Of a stretch of 50,966 bases of DNA, positions 7,996-16,691 are shown one piece after another. Under the pieces are notes generated by a model. It did no database searches, was not told the origin of the DNA, and was given only the letters and a program-made list of their open reading frames with translations. Position numbers and translations under genes: made by a program. This DNA comes from JANQPC01 sp039208375. Lineage in GTDB: Bacteria; Pseudomonadota; Alphaproteobacteria; Rhodobacterales; Rhodobacteraceae. Each line of letters starts with the position of its first letter. Position 1 is the stretch's first letter. The stretch is from positions 1-50,966 of the forward strand of contig JBCCRC010000019.1 of assembly GCA_039208375.1 (NCBI GenBank). The letters run 5' to 3'.

Positions 7996-9417
7996 CTAGT
8001 CTTTCAGGCTTTCCTCGCGCAGGCCGTCGGCCAGCAAGTTGAGCCCCAGAACAAGGCTCATCAACGCAATCGCAGGCGCAAGCGCGGGGTGGGGGAACAC
8101 GGCCAGAAGCCGGCGCCCGTCATTGATCGTCGATCCCCAATCCGGGCTTTCGGGGCTGACGCCCAACCCGAAGAACCCCAGCGTGCCGAGAAGGATCGTC
8201 GTGTACCCGATCCGCAGGCAGAAATCGACGATGAGCGGCCCGCGTGCGTTGGGCAGGATTTCCCACAGCATGATGTACCACGCGCCTTCGCCCCTGGTCT
8301 GGCCCGCGGCCACGTAATCCCGCGTTCGGATGTCGAGGACGATGCCGCGCACGATCCGGAACACGGTGGGCGAGTTGACGAAGACCACGCTCACGAACAC
8401 CACAAGGATGTTGCCGGGGAGCGAGATCAGCCCCAGGGGATCCGCGTCCCAGGCGATGCCGAGGTAGATCCAGAGCCCGATTACCAGCGTAATCGCGACG
8501 AAGATGTTGCGCTTCGACGGCTGAGTGTAGAACCGCGAATTGAACAGAACTACGAGGAAGATGATCGGGAAGAGGAAGAGCACTGCCGCCATGTAGGTGG
8601 GTATACCGGTCAGCACGATCTCGGGTGTCACCAGCAGGTAGAAGAGCAAGATCACAGGGAATGCCAGCACCAAGTTGGCCAGGAACGAGAGGAATGTGTC
8701 GAGCCGCCCGCCGTAGTAGCCTGCGGGCAGGCCAAGCGTGATCCCTACCATGAAGGCAAAGACGGTTGCGAAAGGCGCAATCTTCAGCACCTCCCAAGAT
8801 CCTGCGATCATCCGGCTGAAAACGTCGCGTGCGAGGTTGTCGCCGCCCAGAAGGTAATAGGGGTAATCCCCCGCCTCGGCGCCCGCCAGCGGCGTGCCCG
8901 GCACTTTGTTTTTCATGCCGGAGACTTGGGTCAGTGGATCGTGGGTGATGATCAGGTCAAATGCCGCGCAAAAGCCGGTAAAGACCCAAAACATTACTAT
9001 CCCGAAGCCGACCATGCCGATCGGGCTGTCAAAGAGCTTGCCGTAAAGCCCCAGCTTCCGCTTGTAGGCGATTGAAAACGCAAACGTGGCCATAAGCGCG
9101 ATCCAGACGGGCAGAAGCCGGGTCGAAACGCCGCCGATGATCCCCTTGGCTTCGATGCCGGGCACAAGGATGCCGCCAATGAGATAGGCCAGCGATGTTG
9201 CGACGATTACGCCGAAGCTCCACTTCACGCCGAGCGTTGCATAGTCGCCGGGCCCGCGCGTGGCGGCCAGCGTCGCATTTCCCTGAATATGCGTGGTCCC
9301 GGGGATGAAGCTGAGGATGATCTGCGCCAGCGCAGCCAGGAAGAACACCGCCCAGGCTGTGAGGAAGATCGGGTTCAGAACGGGGCCGAGTACGCCAGTC
9401 CAGCTTAATGGTTCCAT
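7996..9417 (-). CDS. Peptide-type ABC transporter permease, enlarged DppC-like
   Basis: Membrane subunit of 473 residues, against roughly 300 for ordinary DppC/OppC. The usual DppC N-terminus (segment SPIGMVGFGIVMFWVFTG) begins only near residue 130. Before it lie about 125 extra residues with three hydrophobic segments (about 15-37, 67-88, 101-118). A second expansion of roughly 70 residues with extra hydrophobic stretches lies between the LAFPVILL helix and the C-terminal coupling region. The ATPase-contacting EAA-like loop is recognisable as DYVAAGQTRGEGAWYIMLWE. It starts 14 bp after the DppB-like gene. Membership is clear; the role of the added helices is unknown. Confidence 0.9.
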   Translation of the reverse strand: MEPLSWTGVLGPVLNPIFLTAWAVFFLAALAQIILSFIPGTTHIQGNATLAATRGPGDYATLGVKWSFGVIVATSLAYLIGGILVPGIEAKGIIGGVSTRLLPVWIALMATFAFSIAYKRKLGLYGKLFDSPIGMVGFGIVMFWVFTGFCAAFDLIITHDPLTQVSGMKNKVPGTPLAGAEAGDYPYYLLGGDNLARDVFSRMIAGSWEVLKIAPFATVFAFMVGITLGLPAGYYGGRLDTFLSFLANLVLAFPVILLFYLLVTPEIVLTGIPTYMAAVLFLFPIIFLVVLFNSRFYTQPSKRNIFVAITLVIGLWIYLGIAWDADPLGLISLPGNILVVFVSVVFVNSPTVFRIVRGIVLDIRTRDYVAAGQTRGEGAWYIMLWEILPNARGPLIVDFCLRIGYTTILLGTLGFFGLGVSPESPDWGSTINDGRRLLAVFPHPALAPAIALMSLVLGLNLLADGLREESLKD

Positions 9418-9431
9418 CTCTCAGGCCCTCC

Positions 9432-10478
9432 TCAAGCGATCCGGATGCGGGGGTTGAGGAACACGTAGCCGATATCCGAGATCAGCTGCGTGACCAGTAC
9501 AACGAAGACGGCAACAACAGAGCACGCCAGCAGCAGCTCGATATCGTTGTTGCTGGCCGCCTGAACCAGCGTCCACCCAAAGCCCTTGTAGTTGAAGAGC
9601 GTCTCCACGATCACCACGCCATTCAAGAGCCAGGGGAACTGGAGCATGATCACCGTGAAGGGCGCGATAAGTGCGTTGCGCAGCGCGTGCTTGATCACGA
9701 TGTTGCTAAAGCTAACGCCCTTCAACCGCGCCGTTCGAATGTACTGGGCCGTCATCACCTCGGTCATCGAGGCGCGCGTCATCCGTGCGATATAGCCCAT
9801 GCCGTAAAGTGAGATCGTCAGCACCGGCAGGAAGAAGTTTTCGAAGGTTGCGTTCTCGGCCGCGCTCGTCGCCGTGCCCTTGAACCATTTCAGGCCGGTA
9901 GCCGAAGAGGCGAAGAGCGTGATGAAGATGACGCCCGAGACGTATTCCGGCGTCGCCGTCGAAGCGATTGAGAAGGTTGAAAGGCTGCGGTCGAGCTTCG
10001 AGCCTTCGCGCATCCCTGCCAGCACACCTACCAGCAGCGCCGAAGGCACCATCAGCACCATGACCCAGAACATCAGCTTGCCCGTCAGGCCAAGGCGCGT
10101 TCCGATAATGGAACTCACCTCATCTTTAAAGACGGTGGAGGCACCCCAATCGCCTTGTAAGACACCGCAAAAGCGCGGTGCATCTGCGGGGTCTGTTCCA
10201 GGATTTATGCATCGGCCGGTTATTCCGCCATCGTCTGCCTCAAGCGTCCAGCCCGGCAGCACGCCCAGCCACTGCCCGTATTTCACGGGAAGGGGCTGCA
10301 TATAGCCGTTGCGATCGAGCCAGGAGAGCACCTGCTCATCGCTCATCCGCATATCGCCTTGAGTTTTGGCGAGCTTTTCGAGGTTGGGAAAGAGATTGGT
10401 CAGAAAGAAGACGATGAAGGTCAGGCATAAAGCCGTCAGCAGCATCACCCCTGCACGGCGCAATATGAATAGGCCCAT
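9432..10478 (-). CDS. Peptide-type ABC transporter permease, DppB-like
   Basis: A 348-residue inner-membrane subunit beginning MGLFILRRAGVMLLTALCL, a typical DppB first helix, followed by the family's periplasmic loop. That loop contains two cysteines (RCINPGTD and RFCGVLQG, near residues 90-105). The membrane core includes the EAA loop (MTAQYIRTARLKGVS) that docks on the ATPase. It pairs with the enlarged DppC-like permease downstream. The gap of 138 bp to the upstream binding-protein gene contains an imperfect hairpin that may reduce transcription into the permeases. Confidence 0.93.
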   Translation of the reverse strand: MGLFILRRAGVMLLTALCLTFIVFFLTNLFPNLEKLAKTQGDMRMSDEQVLSWLDRNGYMQPLPVKYGQWLGVLPGWTLEADDGGITGRCINPGTDPADAPRFCGVLQGDWGASTVFKDEVSSIIGTRLGLTGKLMFWVMVLMVPSALLVGVLAGMREGSKLDRSLSTFSIASTATPEYVSGVIFITLFASSATGLKWFKGTATSAAENATFENFFLPVLTISLYGMGYIARMTRASMTEVMTAQYIRTARLKGVSFSNIVIKHALRNALIAPFTVIMLQFPWLLNGVVIVETLFNYKGFGWTLVQAASNNDIELLLACSVVAVFVVLVTQLISDIGYVFLNPRIRIA

Positions 10479-10571
10479 GAGTTCCCCTGTTGCTGTGCGC
10501 CGCGTCGCGCCTTTTCGGCGTCTTGGCCCAGCAGATCAGCCTGCCGTGGCCCGCTCGCGCCTTGGCGAGTG

Positions 10572-10601
10572 GAAAGGCCGCCCGGGTTTCCCCGCGCGGC
10601 C
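10572..10601 (-). terminator. Imperfect hairpin between binding-protein and permease genes
   Basis: On the minus strand a GC-rich stem (GGCCGC...GCGGCC with one internal mismatch, 10576-10601 on the plus coordinates) is followed by only TTT. This is too T-poor for a strong terminator. It sits just after the binding-protein stop and could act as a partial terminator or mRNA stabiliser, as often found in ABC operons that need an excess of binding protein. Confidence 0.35.
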
Positions 10602-10616
10602 CTGTTTTCGTTACCG

Positions 10617-12281
10617 TTAGGCTGCGATGCCCCACTTGTAGTGGTGGTGCTCGAAGGTAATGTGCTGTTCTACACCCACAAAGCCTTCGCGATTGTGGCG
10701 GTAGAGCGAGCGCCAATAGGGCTGGATCGTTACACCTTCATCCTGAATAAGCTTCTGGCCGCGGGCCATAAGCTCACGGCGCTGATCGGCATCGGCGATT
10801 GAGAGCGCTTCGGTGAGGATCGTGTCGAATTCCTCGTTTTCCCATCCAAACTCGTTCCATGCCTCGCCCGAGCGATAGGCGAGCGCCCAGATTTGAACGC
10901 CGAGCGGCCGGTGGTTCCAGTTCGTGGAACTGAACGGGTATTTCGTCCAGTCGTTCCAGAACGTGGAGCCGGGAAGGATTTCGCGGCGCACGTTGATACC
11001 GGCGTCGCGCAGTTGCGCTGCCACCGCGTCGGTGGTGTTCTTGCGCCAGTCATCATCGATCGAGATGATCACATGTTCGAAATCGCCCATGCCCGCTTCG
11101 TCCATCAACGCCTTCGCGCCGGCCGGATCATGCTCCATCGGCGGCAGTTCGGCATATTCGGGGTGAACCGGGGCAACGTGGTGATTTTCGGCCGGAACCC
11201 CGAGGTTGGAATAACCGAGCTCTAGGCAAACGGCGTTGTCGACGGCCATGGTGAGCGCGCGGCGCACGCGGGCGTCCTCGTAGGGCCGCATTCCATCGAC
11301 TTCCGCAACCTGGTTGGGCCGCACAACGATGGTGGCACCGGTGACAACCTCTGTTTTCTCCAAGCCGATCGCATCCATGATTTCGATGAACTCGCCCACG
11401 GATTCGTGCAGCAGATCCACCTCTTCAGCTTCGATTGCCGCAAGCCATGCGGCGGGGTCAGTGCCGTAATCGATATATTCGATCGTATCGAGCGGCGCGG
11501 CGCCGTAGACGTCGGCGCCCCACCAAGTATGGCCCTCAGCGCGGTTGAGCACGCATTTCACGCCAACTTCCAGCTCCGACATCACGTAGGGCCCGGTGCC
11601 GATGAACTCGTTGGGGTTCGCCGGGTCGTAGCTCGCATGCACTACCGCGGCGGGGTAATCCGCCATGCCGGGGATGATCGAAATGTCAGGCGACGATGTG
11701 CGCAGCACGACGGTCGTCTCGTCCACAACCTCAATAGCGTCTTCGCGGGCCGTACCCGTTGCGTCATCGATCAGCGTGGCCATGCGGGCGGCCATCGAGT
11801 TGCCTTCAACATCGCGTTCGCACCAGCGGGCGATGTTGCGCGCCACGTCATCGGCGGTAAACGGGTCGCCGTTCTGCCACGTCACCCCCGGGCGCACGTT
11901 CAGCGTGTATTCGGTGGCGTCATCATTGACGTCCCAGCTTTCCAGCAGCATGCCGCGGAACGTACCATCGTTATTGTATTCAACGAGGTACTCCAGCGAC
12001 CCGCGAGTCTGGTTCGCGATTTCCGACCAGTCTGCCGTGCGGGTATCTTTCAGGCCACGCACCGTCATCTGCACGCGGATCGTGCCACCCTCTTGGGCGT
12101 GGCCGGCGGCGTTGGCAGGGGCGTCGGCGCCGATCAGCCCGTAGGCCGCGGTCGACGTGAGGCCCAGTGCGGTGGCGCGGGTGAGAAATTCGCGGCGGCT
12201 TAGCTTTCCGTCGCGACACTCTTCTGCATACATATTGGCCGCCCAGTGCTGCGCGGCGGGTTTGGGTGTTTCAACCGTCAT
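10617..12281 (-). CDS. ABC transporter substrate-binding protein, family 5, Tat-exported
   Basis: A 554-residue periplasmic solute-binding protein of the DppA/OppA type. The N-terminus carries a twin-arginine signal (SRREFL at 28-33, then a hydrophobic stretch ending ANAAG), preceded by an unusually long hydrophilic leader of about 27 residues. Family features include TLNVRPGVTWQNGDPFTADDV, the GTGPYVM segment and the C-terminal Trp-rich region. The ligand could be a peptide, opine or other compound; sequence alone does not decide. It is the first transporter gene, with permeases and the fused ATPase following. The promoter region upstream contains direct repeats likely bound by the AraC-type regulator. 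Confidence 0.93.
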   Translation of the reverse strand: MTVETPKPAAQHWAANMYAEECRDGKLSRREFLTRATALGLTSTAAYGLIGADAPANAAGHAQEGGTIRVQMTVRGLKDTRTADWSEIANQTRGSLEYLVEYNNDGTFRGMLLESWDVNDDATEYTLNVRPGVTWQNGDPFTADDVARNIARWCERDVEGNSMAARMATLIDDATGTAREDAIEVVDETTVVLRTSSPDISIIPGMADYPAAVVHASYDPANPNEFIGTGPYVMSELEVGVKCVLNRAEGHTWWGADVYGAAPLDTIEYIDYGTDPAAWLAAIEAEEVDLLHESVGEFIEIMDAIGLEKTEVVTGATIVVRPNQVAEVDGMRPYEDARVRRALTMAVDNAVCLELGYSNLGVPAENHHVAPVHPEYAELPPMEHDPAGAKALMDEAGMGDFEHVIISIDDDWRKNTTDAVAAQLRDAGINVRREILPGSTFWNDWTKYPFSSTNWNHRPLGVQIWALAYRSGEAWNEFGWENEEFDTILTEALSIADADQRRELMARGQKLIQDEGVTIQPYWRSLYRHNREGFVGVEQHITFEHHHYKWGIAA

Positions 12282-12385
12282 GGTGATCTGTTGCTCCCTG
12301 TCGCATCATGACCATTTTTCGTGCGTGCTCGCCCCGGTTGCCGGCGCGATAACATCCCGTCATGGGTTTTATGATTGTCCCCAGC

Positions 12386-12476
12386 GCTATAGCGCATGGT
12401 TTTTGTTACGAGGTCAACGCCTCCATCGGCGCCTTCATATAACAAAAGCGACATGTTCTTAGCAAGAAAGCGACAT
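12386..12476 (-). promoter_or_regulatory. Tandem repeats (candidate AraC-family operator) and promoter of the ABC operon
   Basis: The 397 bp between the regulator gene and the binding-protein gene contains two identical 10-mers, AAAGCGACAT at 12445-12454 and 12467-12476. They are in the same orientation and exactly 22 bp apart, i.e. two helical turns, as expected for the two half-sites of an AraC/XylS protein. Reading on the minus strand, TTGACC (12412-12417) and TATAGC (12386-12391) lie downstream. Their 20-bp spacing is longer than optimal, consistent with an activator-dependent promoter. The remaining bases (12478-12678) show no gene or clear signal. Confidence 0.5.
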
Positions 12477-12678
12477 AGGGCGCGAAGTAAGGCAGCGATG
12501 CGCTGCGGTGTCGCGGGGCTGGCAGCGACCGAAAACGGTGCAGGCGATTAACCGAAGGCCCCGAACGCCAATCGGCACAGACGGGGTGCCGAAGCGCGTC
12601 ATCTTCCAGCCCGGCCCGTGCTTTCGACGGCGGCTTGCGACCCCCCCGCGCCTATCGCCCCGCAGGGTGTTTTAATGC

Positions 12679-13476
12679 TCACGCGGTCTTGCGGAACGCG
12701 CTCGGCGTACTGCCCGTCTTCTGTTGGAACGCCCGGCTGAAATATGCGGCAGACCGAAACCCAAGCCGCTGTGCGATCTCGCCCACCGGCAGCGCCGTGT
12801 CGTTCAAAAGCTGTCGGGCCTCGTACAGCCGGCGATCCTGAAGCAGACGCGATGCGGAATGCCCGGACGCCTGCCGGCACGCGCGGCTGAGATGCGTGGG
12901 CGTTACCCCAAGCTTTGCGGCATAGCCTGCAACGCCAAGCCCACTCCGGAACTCCTGCTCTACCAAAGCGGTGAAGGCCGTTGCTAGCCTTGCCGCGGCG
13001 CCCGCCTCATTTGGATGCTCGGCAAGAGCCCCATTGCGTTCAAGCCAGATCGCGATGAGCCCGGCATGGTGCGCCATTGCGCGTTCGGCCCCCGGGCGAT
13101 CGGTGCGCGCCTCGCGCTCAAGTGCCTCGACAAGCCCGGTCATTTCCGTCTGCAATCCCGCATCGCGCAGCCGCAAATGGCAGGGCGCATCGGGGAAATC
13201 ATGCGCCATTGCGCGGGGAAACTGTATCACGGTGCCCTGCACGGTCCCCAGCATGTCGAACCCGTGCATCGTGCCGGGCGGCAAGTAGACTGCATTGTGG
13301 GGGCCGTATCCACGCGATGCGCCGGCGATGGTGATCTTGCCCTGCCCGCGGGTGAACCACAGCAGCACGGGCCGGGCATAGCTGCGCATCGCTTCGGTAC
13401 GCCAGCGCCCGCCCGCGTTCATGCGGTGGATCGAAAGGATATTGAAGCCGGTCTCCGGCTCCTGAAACGTAAGCAT
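12679..13476 (-). CDS. AraC/XylS-family transcriptional regulator
   Basis: Encodes 265 residues from the ATG at 13476; an in-frame TTG at 13491 would add five. The N-terminal half is a cupin-like sensor domain (LPPGTMHGFDML). The C-terminal half has the double helix-turn-helix of AraC proteins, with VAGYAAKLGVTPTHLSRACR and then VGEIAQRLGFRSAAYFSRAF leading to the FQQKTGSTPSAFRK ending. It precedes the peptide-type ABC operon on the same strand, and 22-bp-spaced direct repeats lie between them, so it probably activates that operon in response to its substrate. The inducer is unknown. Confidence 0.88.
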   Translation of the reverse strand: MLTFQEPETGFNILSIHRMNAGGRWRTEAMRSYARPVLLWFTRGQGKITIAGASRGYGPHNAVYLPPGTMHGFDMLGTVQGTVIQFPRAMAHDFPDAPCHLRLRDAGLQTEMTGLVEALEREARTDRPGAERAMAHHAGLIAIWLERNGALAEHPNEAGAAARLATAFTALVEQEFRSGLGVAGYAAKLGVTPTHLSRACRQASGHSASRLLQDRRLYEARQLLNDTALPVGEIAQRLGFRSAAYFSRAFQQKTGSTPSAFRKTA

Positions 13477-13561
13477 CCTGGCGGCCCCCAAAGCGCCCGT
13501 ATTGGCGCCGTGCCACCCAAAGCACGGCGTGGGTTTATGGTTTAGGATAGCGCGGCGGTCG

Positions 13562-14446
13562 TCAATCTGGCGTTAAGCGTGGCCAGGCGCGGAGGCGGCC
13601 GCGGAACCAGTTCCGTTGCCGTTTTGCATATTGTCGCGTCAGTAGCGCCACTGCGCCCCGCAACTCCTCAAGGGTCAGGGTGCCGTTGAGATGGGCCATA
13701 AGCTCAGCCGCGCCGATGGCCTTGGCCGAGGGCAGGGCAGGGTGCCAGCCCGGGCGGTTTCCGCGCGCTTCGTCCAGAAGCCCCGAATCCAGCATGGCGT
13801 CAAACCGGGCAGCGATTCGCGGGTTCAGCCAGTCGGGCGGCGCTTCGATCACCAAGGGCTGTGCGTCTGCGAGCGGCAGAAGCGGCGGCCCGGTCTCTGC
13901 CTGCCATGCGGCGATGCCCCGCCCCGTGGCCTGCAGGACTTCCCAAGCGCGCTGGATGCGCATCGGATTTGCCCGGTCGATCCGAGATGCCGTTTCTGAA
14001 TCGAGCTCGGCAAGAAGCGCGCCCGCGCCCTCGGCCTCGATGCGGGCTATTGCTGCCGCGCGCAGCGCCGGAGGCGTCGGCGGGATCTCGGCGAGCCCTT
14101 CGGTGAGCGCGGTGAAATAGAGCCCGGTCCCGCCGACGATGATCGGGCGCGCGCCGCCAAGGTGCGGAGCCAAATCGCGCAGCCATTGGCCCACGGAATA
14201 GCTCTGATCGCCCGGCACGTGCCCGTAGAGCGCGTGGCGCGCGCGCGCCGTATCCTCTGGGCCGGGGCGGGCCGTTAGCACCCGCCAATCGGCAAACACC
14301 TGTAGCGCATCGGCATTCAGGATCACGCCGCCCTGACGTTCGGCGATCTGAAGCGCCAGCGCCGATTTCCCGCTTGCCGTGGGCCCGGCGATCAGCACTG
14401 GTTGTTCTGCGCTGAGGCTGTCGAGCGCAGCGCCCCATCCGCTCAT
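13562..14446 (-). CDS. miaA: tRNA dimethylallyltransferase
   Basis: Transfers a dimethylallyl group to N6 of A37 in tRNAs reading UNN codons, improving decoding. The frame stays open further upstream (to 14752), but that part overlaps pyrH. The ATG at 14446 gives 294 residues, the normal length, beginning MSGWGAALDSLSAEQPVLIA. The P-loop GPTASGKSALA and the family segments DALQVF, VGGTGLYFTAL and RQYAKRQRNWFRG are present. It is divergent from pyrH, separated by 100 bp holding an inverted repeat. The AraC-type gene lies 85 bp downstream on the same strand. Confidence 0.95.
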   Translation of the reverse strand: MSGWGAALDSLSAEQPVLIAGPTASGKSALALQIAERQGGVILNADALQVFADWRVLTARPGPEDTARARHALYGHVPGDQSYSVGQWLRDLAPHLGGARPIIVGGTGLYFTALTEGLAEIPPTPPALRAAAIARIEAEGAGALLAELDSETASRIDRANPMRIQRAWEVLQATGRGIAAWQAETGPPLLPLADAQPLVIEAPPDWLNPRIAARFDAMLDSGLLDEARGNRPGWHPALPSAKAIGAAELMAHLNGTLTLEELRGAVALLTRQYAKRQRNWFRGRLRAWPRLTPD

Positions 14447-14505
14447 TCCCGCCGGTCCGCCATATCCCACCCAATGCCGATTGAATCCGCGCGCGTTTTC
14501 CGACA

Positions 14506-14525
14506 TTTTGCGCGGCAACGCAAAA
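14506..14525. repeat. Inverted repeat between miaA and pyrH
   Basis: TTTTGCG (14506-14512), six bases, CGCAAAA (14519-14525) form a perfect 7-bp inverted repeat in the 100-bp divergent promoter region. A weak promoter for pyrH (TTGAAT at 14481-14486, 17 bp, CATTTT at 14504-14509) would overlap its left arm. It could be an operator shared by both genes or a leader hairpin. Confidence 0.4.
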
Positions 14526-14546
14526 CCCCGAACCAACAGGCAGAGT

Positions 14547-15296
14547 ATGGACGCAGCCCCCGAGACCAGCGCCGCGGCCGAAAGCGGCGAGACAACGTAT
14601 CGGCGCGTCCTTCTGAAAATCTCCGGCGAAGCCTTGATGGGCGACCAGGGCTTCGGCCTGCATCCTCCCACGGTGGAGCGCGTGGCGCGCGAAGTGAAAT
14701 CGGTGCACGATCTCGGTGTTGAGATCTGCATGGTGATCGGCGGCGGCAACATCTTCCGCGGCCTCCAGGGTTCGGCCCAGGGAATGGAGCGGACAACGGC
14801 GGATTACATGGGTATGCTCGCCACCGTCATGAATGCGCTCGCCATGCAAGCGGCGCTCGAAAAGCTTGGCATCCACACACGGGTGATCAGCGCGATCACG
14901 ATGAATGAGGTGGCCGAACCCTATATCCGCCGCCGCGCCGTGCGCCACCTTGAAAAACAGCGCGTCTGCATCTTCGCCGCTGGCACCGGGAACCCCTATT
15001 TCACCACGGATACAGCCGCCACGTTGCGCGCCAATGAGATGAGCTGCGAGGCGATCTTCAAGGGCACCAAGGTGGACGGTGTCTATGACAAAGACCCCAA
15101 GAAACACGACGATGCGGTGCGCTACGACCGGATCACTTATGACGATGTGCTGGCCAAGCATCTGGGCGTCATGGATGCCTCCGCCATCGCTCTGGCGCGC
15201 GATAACGCGTTGCCCATCATCGTTTTCTCGCTTGATGAGCCGGGTGGCTTTCGCGGGATCCTGCGCGGGGAAGGCACCTATACAATCGTCTCGTGA
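14547..15296 (+). CDS. pyrH: UMP kinase
   Basis: Phosphorylates UMP to UDP using ATP; a hexameric amino-acid-kinase-fold enzyme specific to bacteria, regulated by GTP and UTP. The ATG at 14547 gives 249 residues; the open frame extends upstream without coding character. Motifs are RVLLKISGEALMGD, VIGGGNIFRG, the YMGMLATVMNALA segment and FAAGTGNPYFTTDTAA, followed by the UMP-site region KVDGVYDKDPKK. It is followed by frr after 63 bp, the classic pyrH-frr pairing. This starts the long + strand housekeeping run. Confidence 0.97.
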   Translation: MDAAPETSAAAESGETTYRRVLLKISGEALMGDQGFGLHPPTVERVAREVKSVHDLGVEICMVIGGGNIFRGLQGSAQGMERTTADYMGMLATVMNALAMQAALEKLGIHTRVISAITMNEVAEPYIRRRAVRHLEKQRVCIFAAGTGNPYFTTDTAATLRANEMSCEAIFKGTKVDGVYDKDPKKHDDAVRYDRITYDDVLAKHLGVMDASAIALARDNALPIIVFSLDEPGGFRGILRGEGTYTIVS

Positions 15297-15359
15297 TGGC
15301 GTTATAAGGCGCCAACCGGCAGTATAGGCCGGGGTGCTAACGATAATGAGGGTAGTTGC

Positions 15360-15926
15360 GTGGCCGAACAGGATTTCGATCTCGACATTGATGATCTCAA
15401 GCGCCGGATGGATGGCGCGATGACGGCCCTGCGCCAGGAATTTGCCTCGCTCCGCACTGGCCGTGCCTCAGCGGCGATGATCGAGCCGGTGATGGTAGAC
15501 GCCTATGGCGCAATGACCCCGATAAACCAGGTGGGCACGGTCAACGTGCCTGAGCCTAGGATGGTTACGATCAATGTGTGGGACAAGTCACTGGTGGGAA
15601 AGGCAGAAAAAGCGATCCGTGAAAGCGGGCTGGGGATCAACCCGGTGGTGGATGGCACGATCATCCGCCTGCCGATTCCCGAACTGAACGAAGAACGGCG
15701 CCGCGAACTCACTAAAGTGGCCGCCAGCTATGCAGAGAATGCCCGAGTGGCGATTAGAAACGTGCGCCGCGATGGGATGGACCAGCTCAAAAAGATGAAG
15801 TCCGACGGGATGAGCGAGGACGATCACAAAATCTGGTCCGACGAGGTGCAGAGCCTTACCGATGCCGCAATCGCGGGGGTAGACACTGCACTTGAGACGA
15901 AACAGGAAGAAATCATGCAGGTTTAA
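15360..15926 (+). CDS. frr: Ribosome recycling factor
   Basis: Together with EF-G it splits post-termination ribosomes. The 188-residue protein starts at GTG 15360 (translated Met) after GAGGGTAG and has the standard two-domain pattern. It begins with DDLKRRMDGAMTALRQEF, continues with SLRTGRASAAMIEPVMVDAYG and the IRLPIPELNEERRRELTK hinge, and ends in the coiled-coil helix ALETKQEEIMQV. Length matches the family (about 185). It lies between pyrH and uppS. Confidence 0.97.
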   Translation: MAEQDFDLDIDDLKRRMDGAMTALRQEFASLRTGRASAAMIEPVMVDAYGAMTPINQVGTVNVPEPRMVTINVWDKSLVGKAEKAIRESGLGINPVVDGTIIRLPIPELNEERRRELTKVAASYAENARVAIRNVRRDGMDQLKKMKSDGMSEDDHKIWSDEVQSLTDAAIAGVDTALETKQEEIMQV

Positions 15927-15947
15927 CCCTGCATGGCAGGAGGCTCC

Positions 15948-16691
15948 GTGCCAGATACTCATCCCGCCCCGACACCGACACCCGCCAAGGACAACCCGCG
16001 CCACGTGGCGATAATCATGGATGGCAACGGCCGTTGGGCGCAGCGCCGTGGCCGCCCACGGCTTTACGGCCACCATGCCGGCGCGCGGCGGGTGCGCGAG
16101 ATCGTCGAGGCCTGCCCCGATCTTGGGGTCAAGTACCTGACAGTCTTTGCGTTTTCGACCGAGAACTGGAAGCGGACGCAAGCCGAAGTGTCGGGCCTGA
16201 TGGCGCTCTTCCGCCGCTACATCACGCGCGAGGCGGAGGCGTTGATCGAAAACGGCATCCGCGTCCGCTTCATCGGCGACCGTATGAAGCTTGATGAAAC
16301 GCTCGTCCGCTTGATGGATGAACTGGAGCTGCTAACGGCAGACAACGATCTGGTGCACCTTACGATCGCATTGAACTACGGCGGGCGCGATGAGGTGGCC
16401 CGCGCGACCAAGCGCCTGGCGCGCGAGGTCGCGGCAGGGCGGATCGATCCCGAAGCGGTCGATGCCGAAACCCTCGCCCGGTTCCTCGATACCTACGTTC
16501 TGCCTGACCCTGATCTGGTGATCCGCACCAGCGGCGAGGCGCGGATCTCAAACTTCCTGCTCTGGCAATCGGCCTATTCTGAATATGAGTTCATCGATAC
16601 GCTCTGGCCCGATTTCACACGCACCGAGTTCGCACGCGTCGTCAAAAGCTACATGCATCGGGACAGACGGTTCGGCGCTGTTCCTGGATGA
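15948..16691 (+). CDS. uppS: Isoprenyl transferase (undecaprenyl diphosphate synthase)
   Basis: Cis-prenyltransferase that makes the C55 lipid carrier for peptidoglycan and O-antigen. The start is taken as GTG 15948 because AGGAGG (15938-15943) precedes it; an ATG at 15933 in the same frame would add five residues but has no clear site. Motifs: IIMDGNGRWA with the catalytic Asp, GHHAGARRVR, FAFSTENWKR, and IRTSGEARISNFLLWQSAY for binding of the pyrophosphate. Its stop overlaps the cdsA start (ATGA), indicating translational coupling. Confidence 0.95.
   Translation: MPDTHPAPTPTPAKDNPRHVAIIMDGNGRWAQRRGRPRLYGHHAGARRVREIVEACPDLGVKYLTVFAFSTENWKRTQAEVSGLMALFRRYITREAEALIENGIRVRFIGDRMKLDETLVRLMDELELLTADNDLVHLTIALNYGGRDEVARATKRLAREVAAGRIDPEAVDAETLARFLDTYVLPDPDLVIRTSGEARISNFLLWQSAYSEYEFIDTLWPDFTRTEFARVVKSYMHRDRRFGAVPG

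Noticed and set aside
8089..9075. 328-codon plus-strand frame opposite the DppC-like permease
   Set aside because: Antisense of a membrane-protein gene gives charge-rich translations; no family features.
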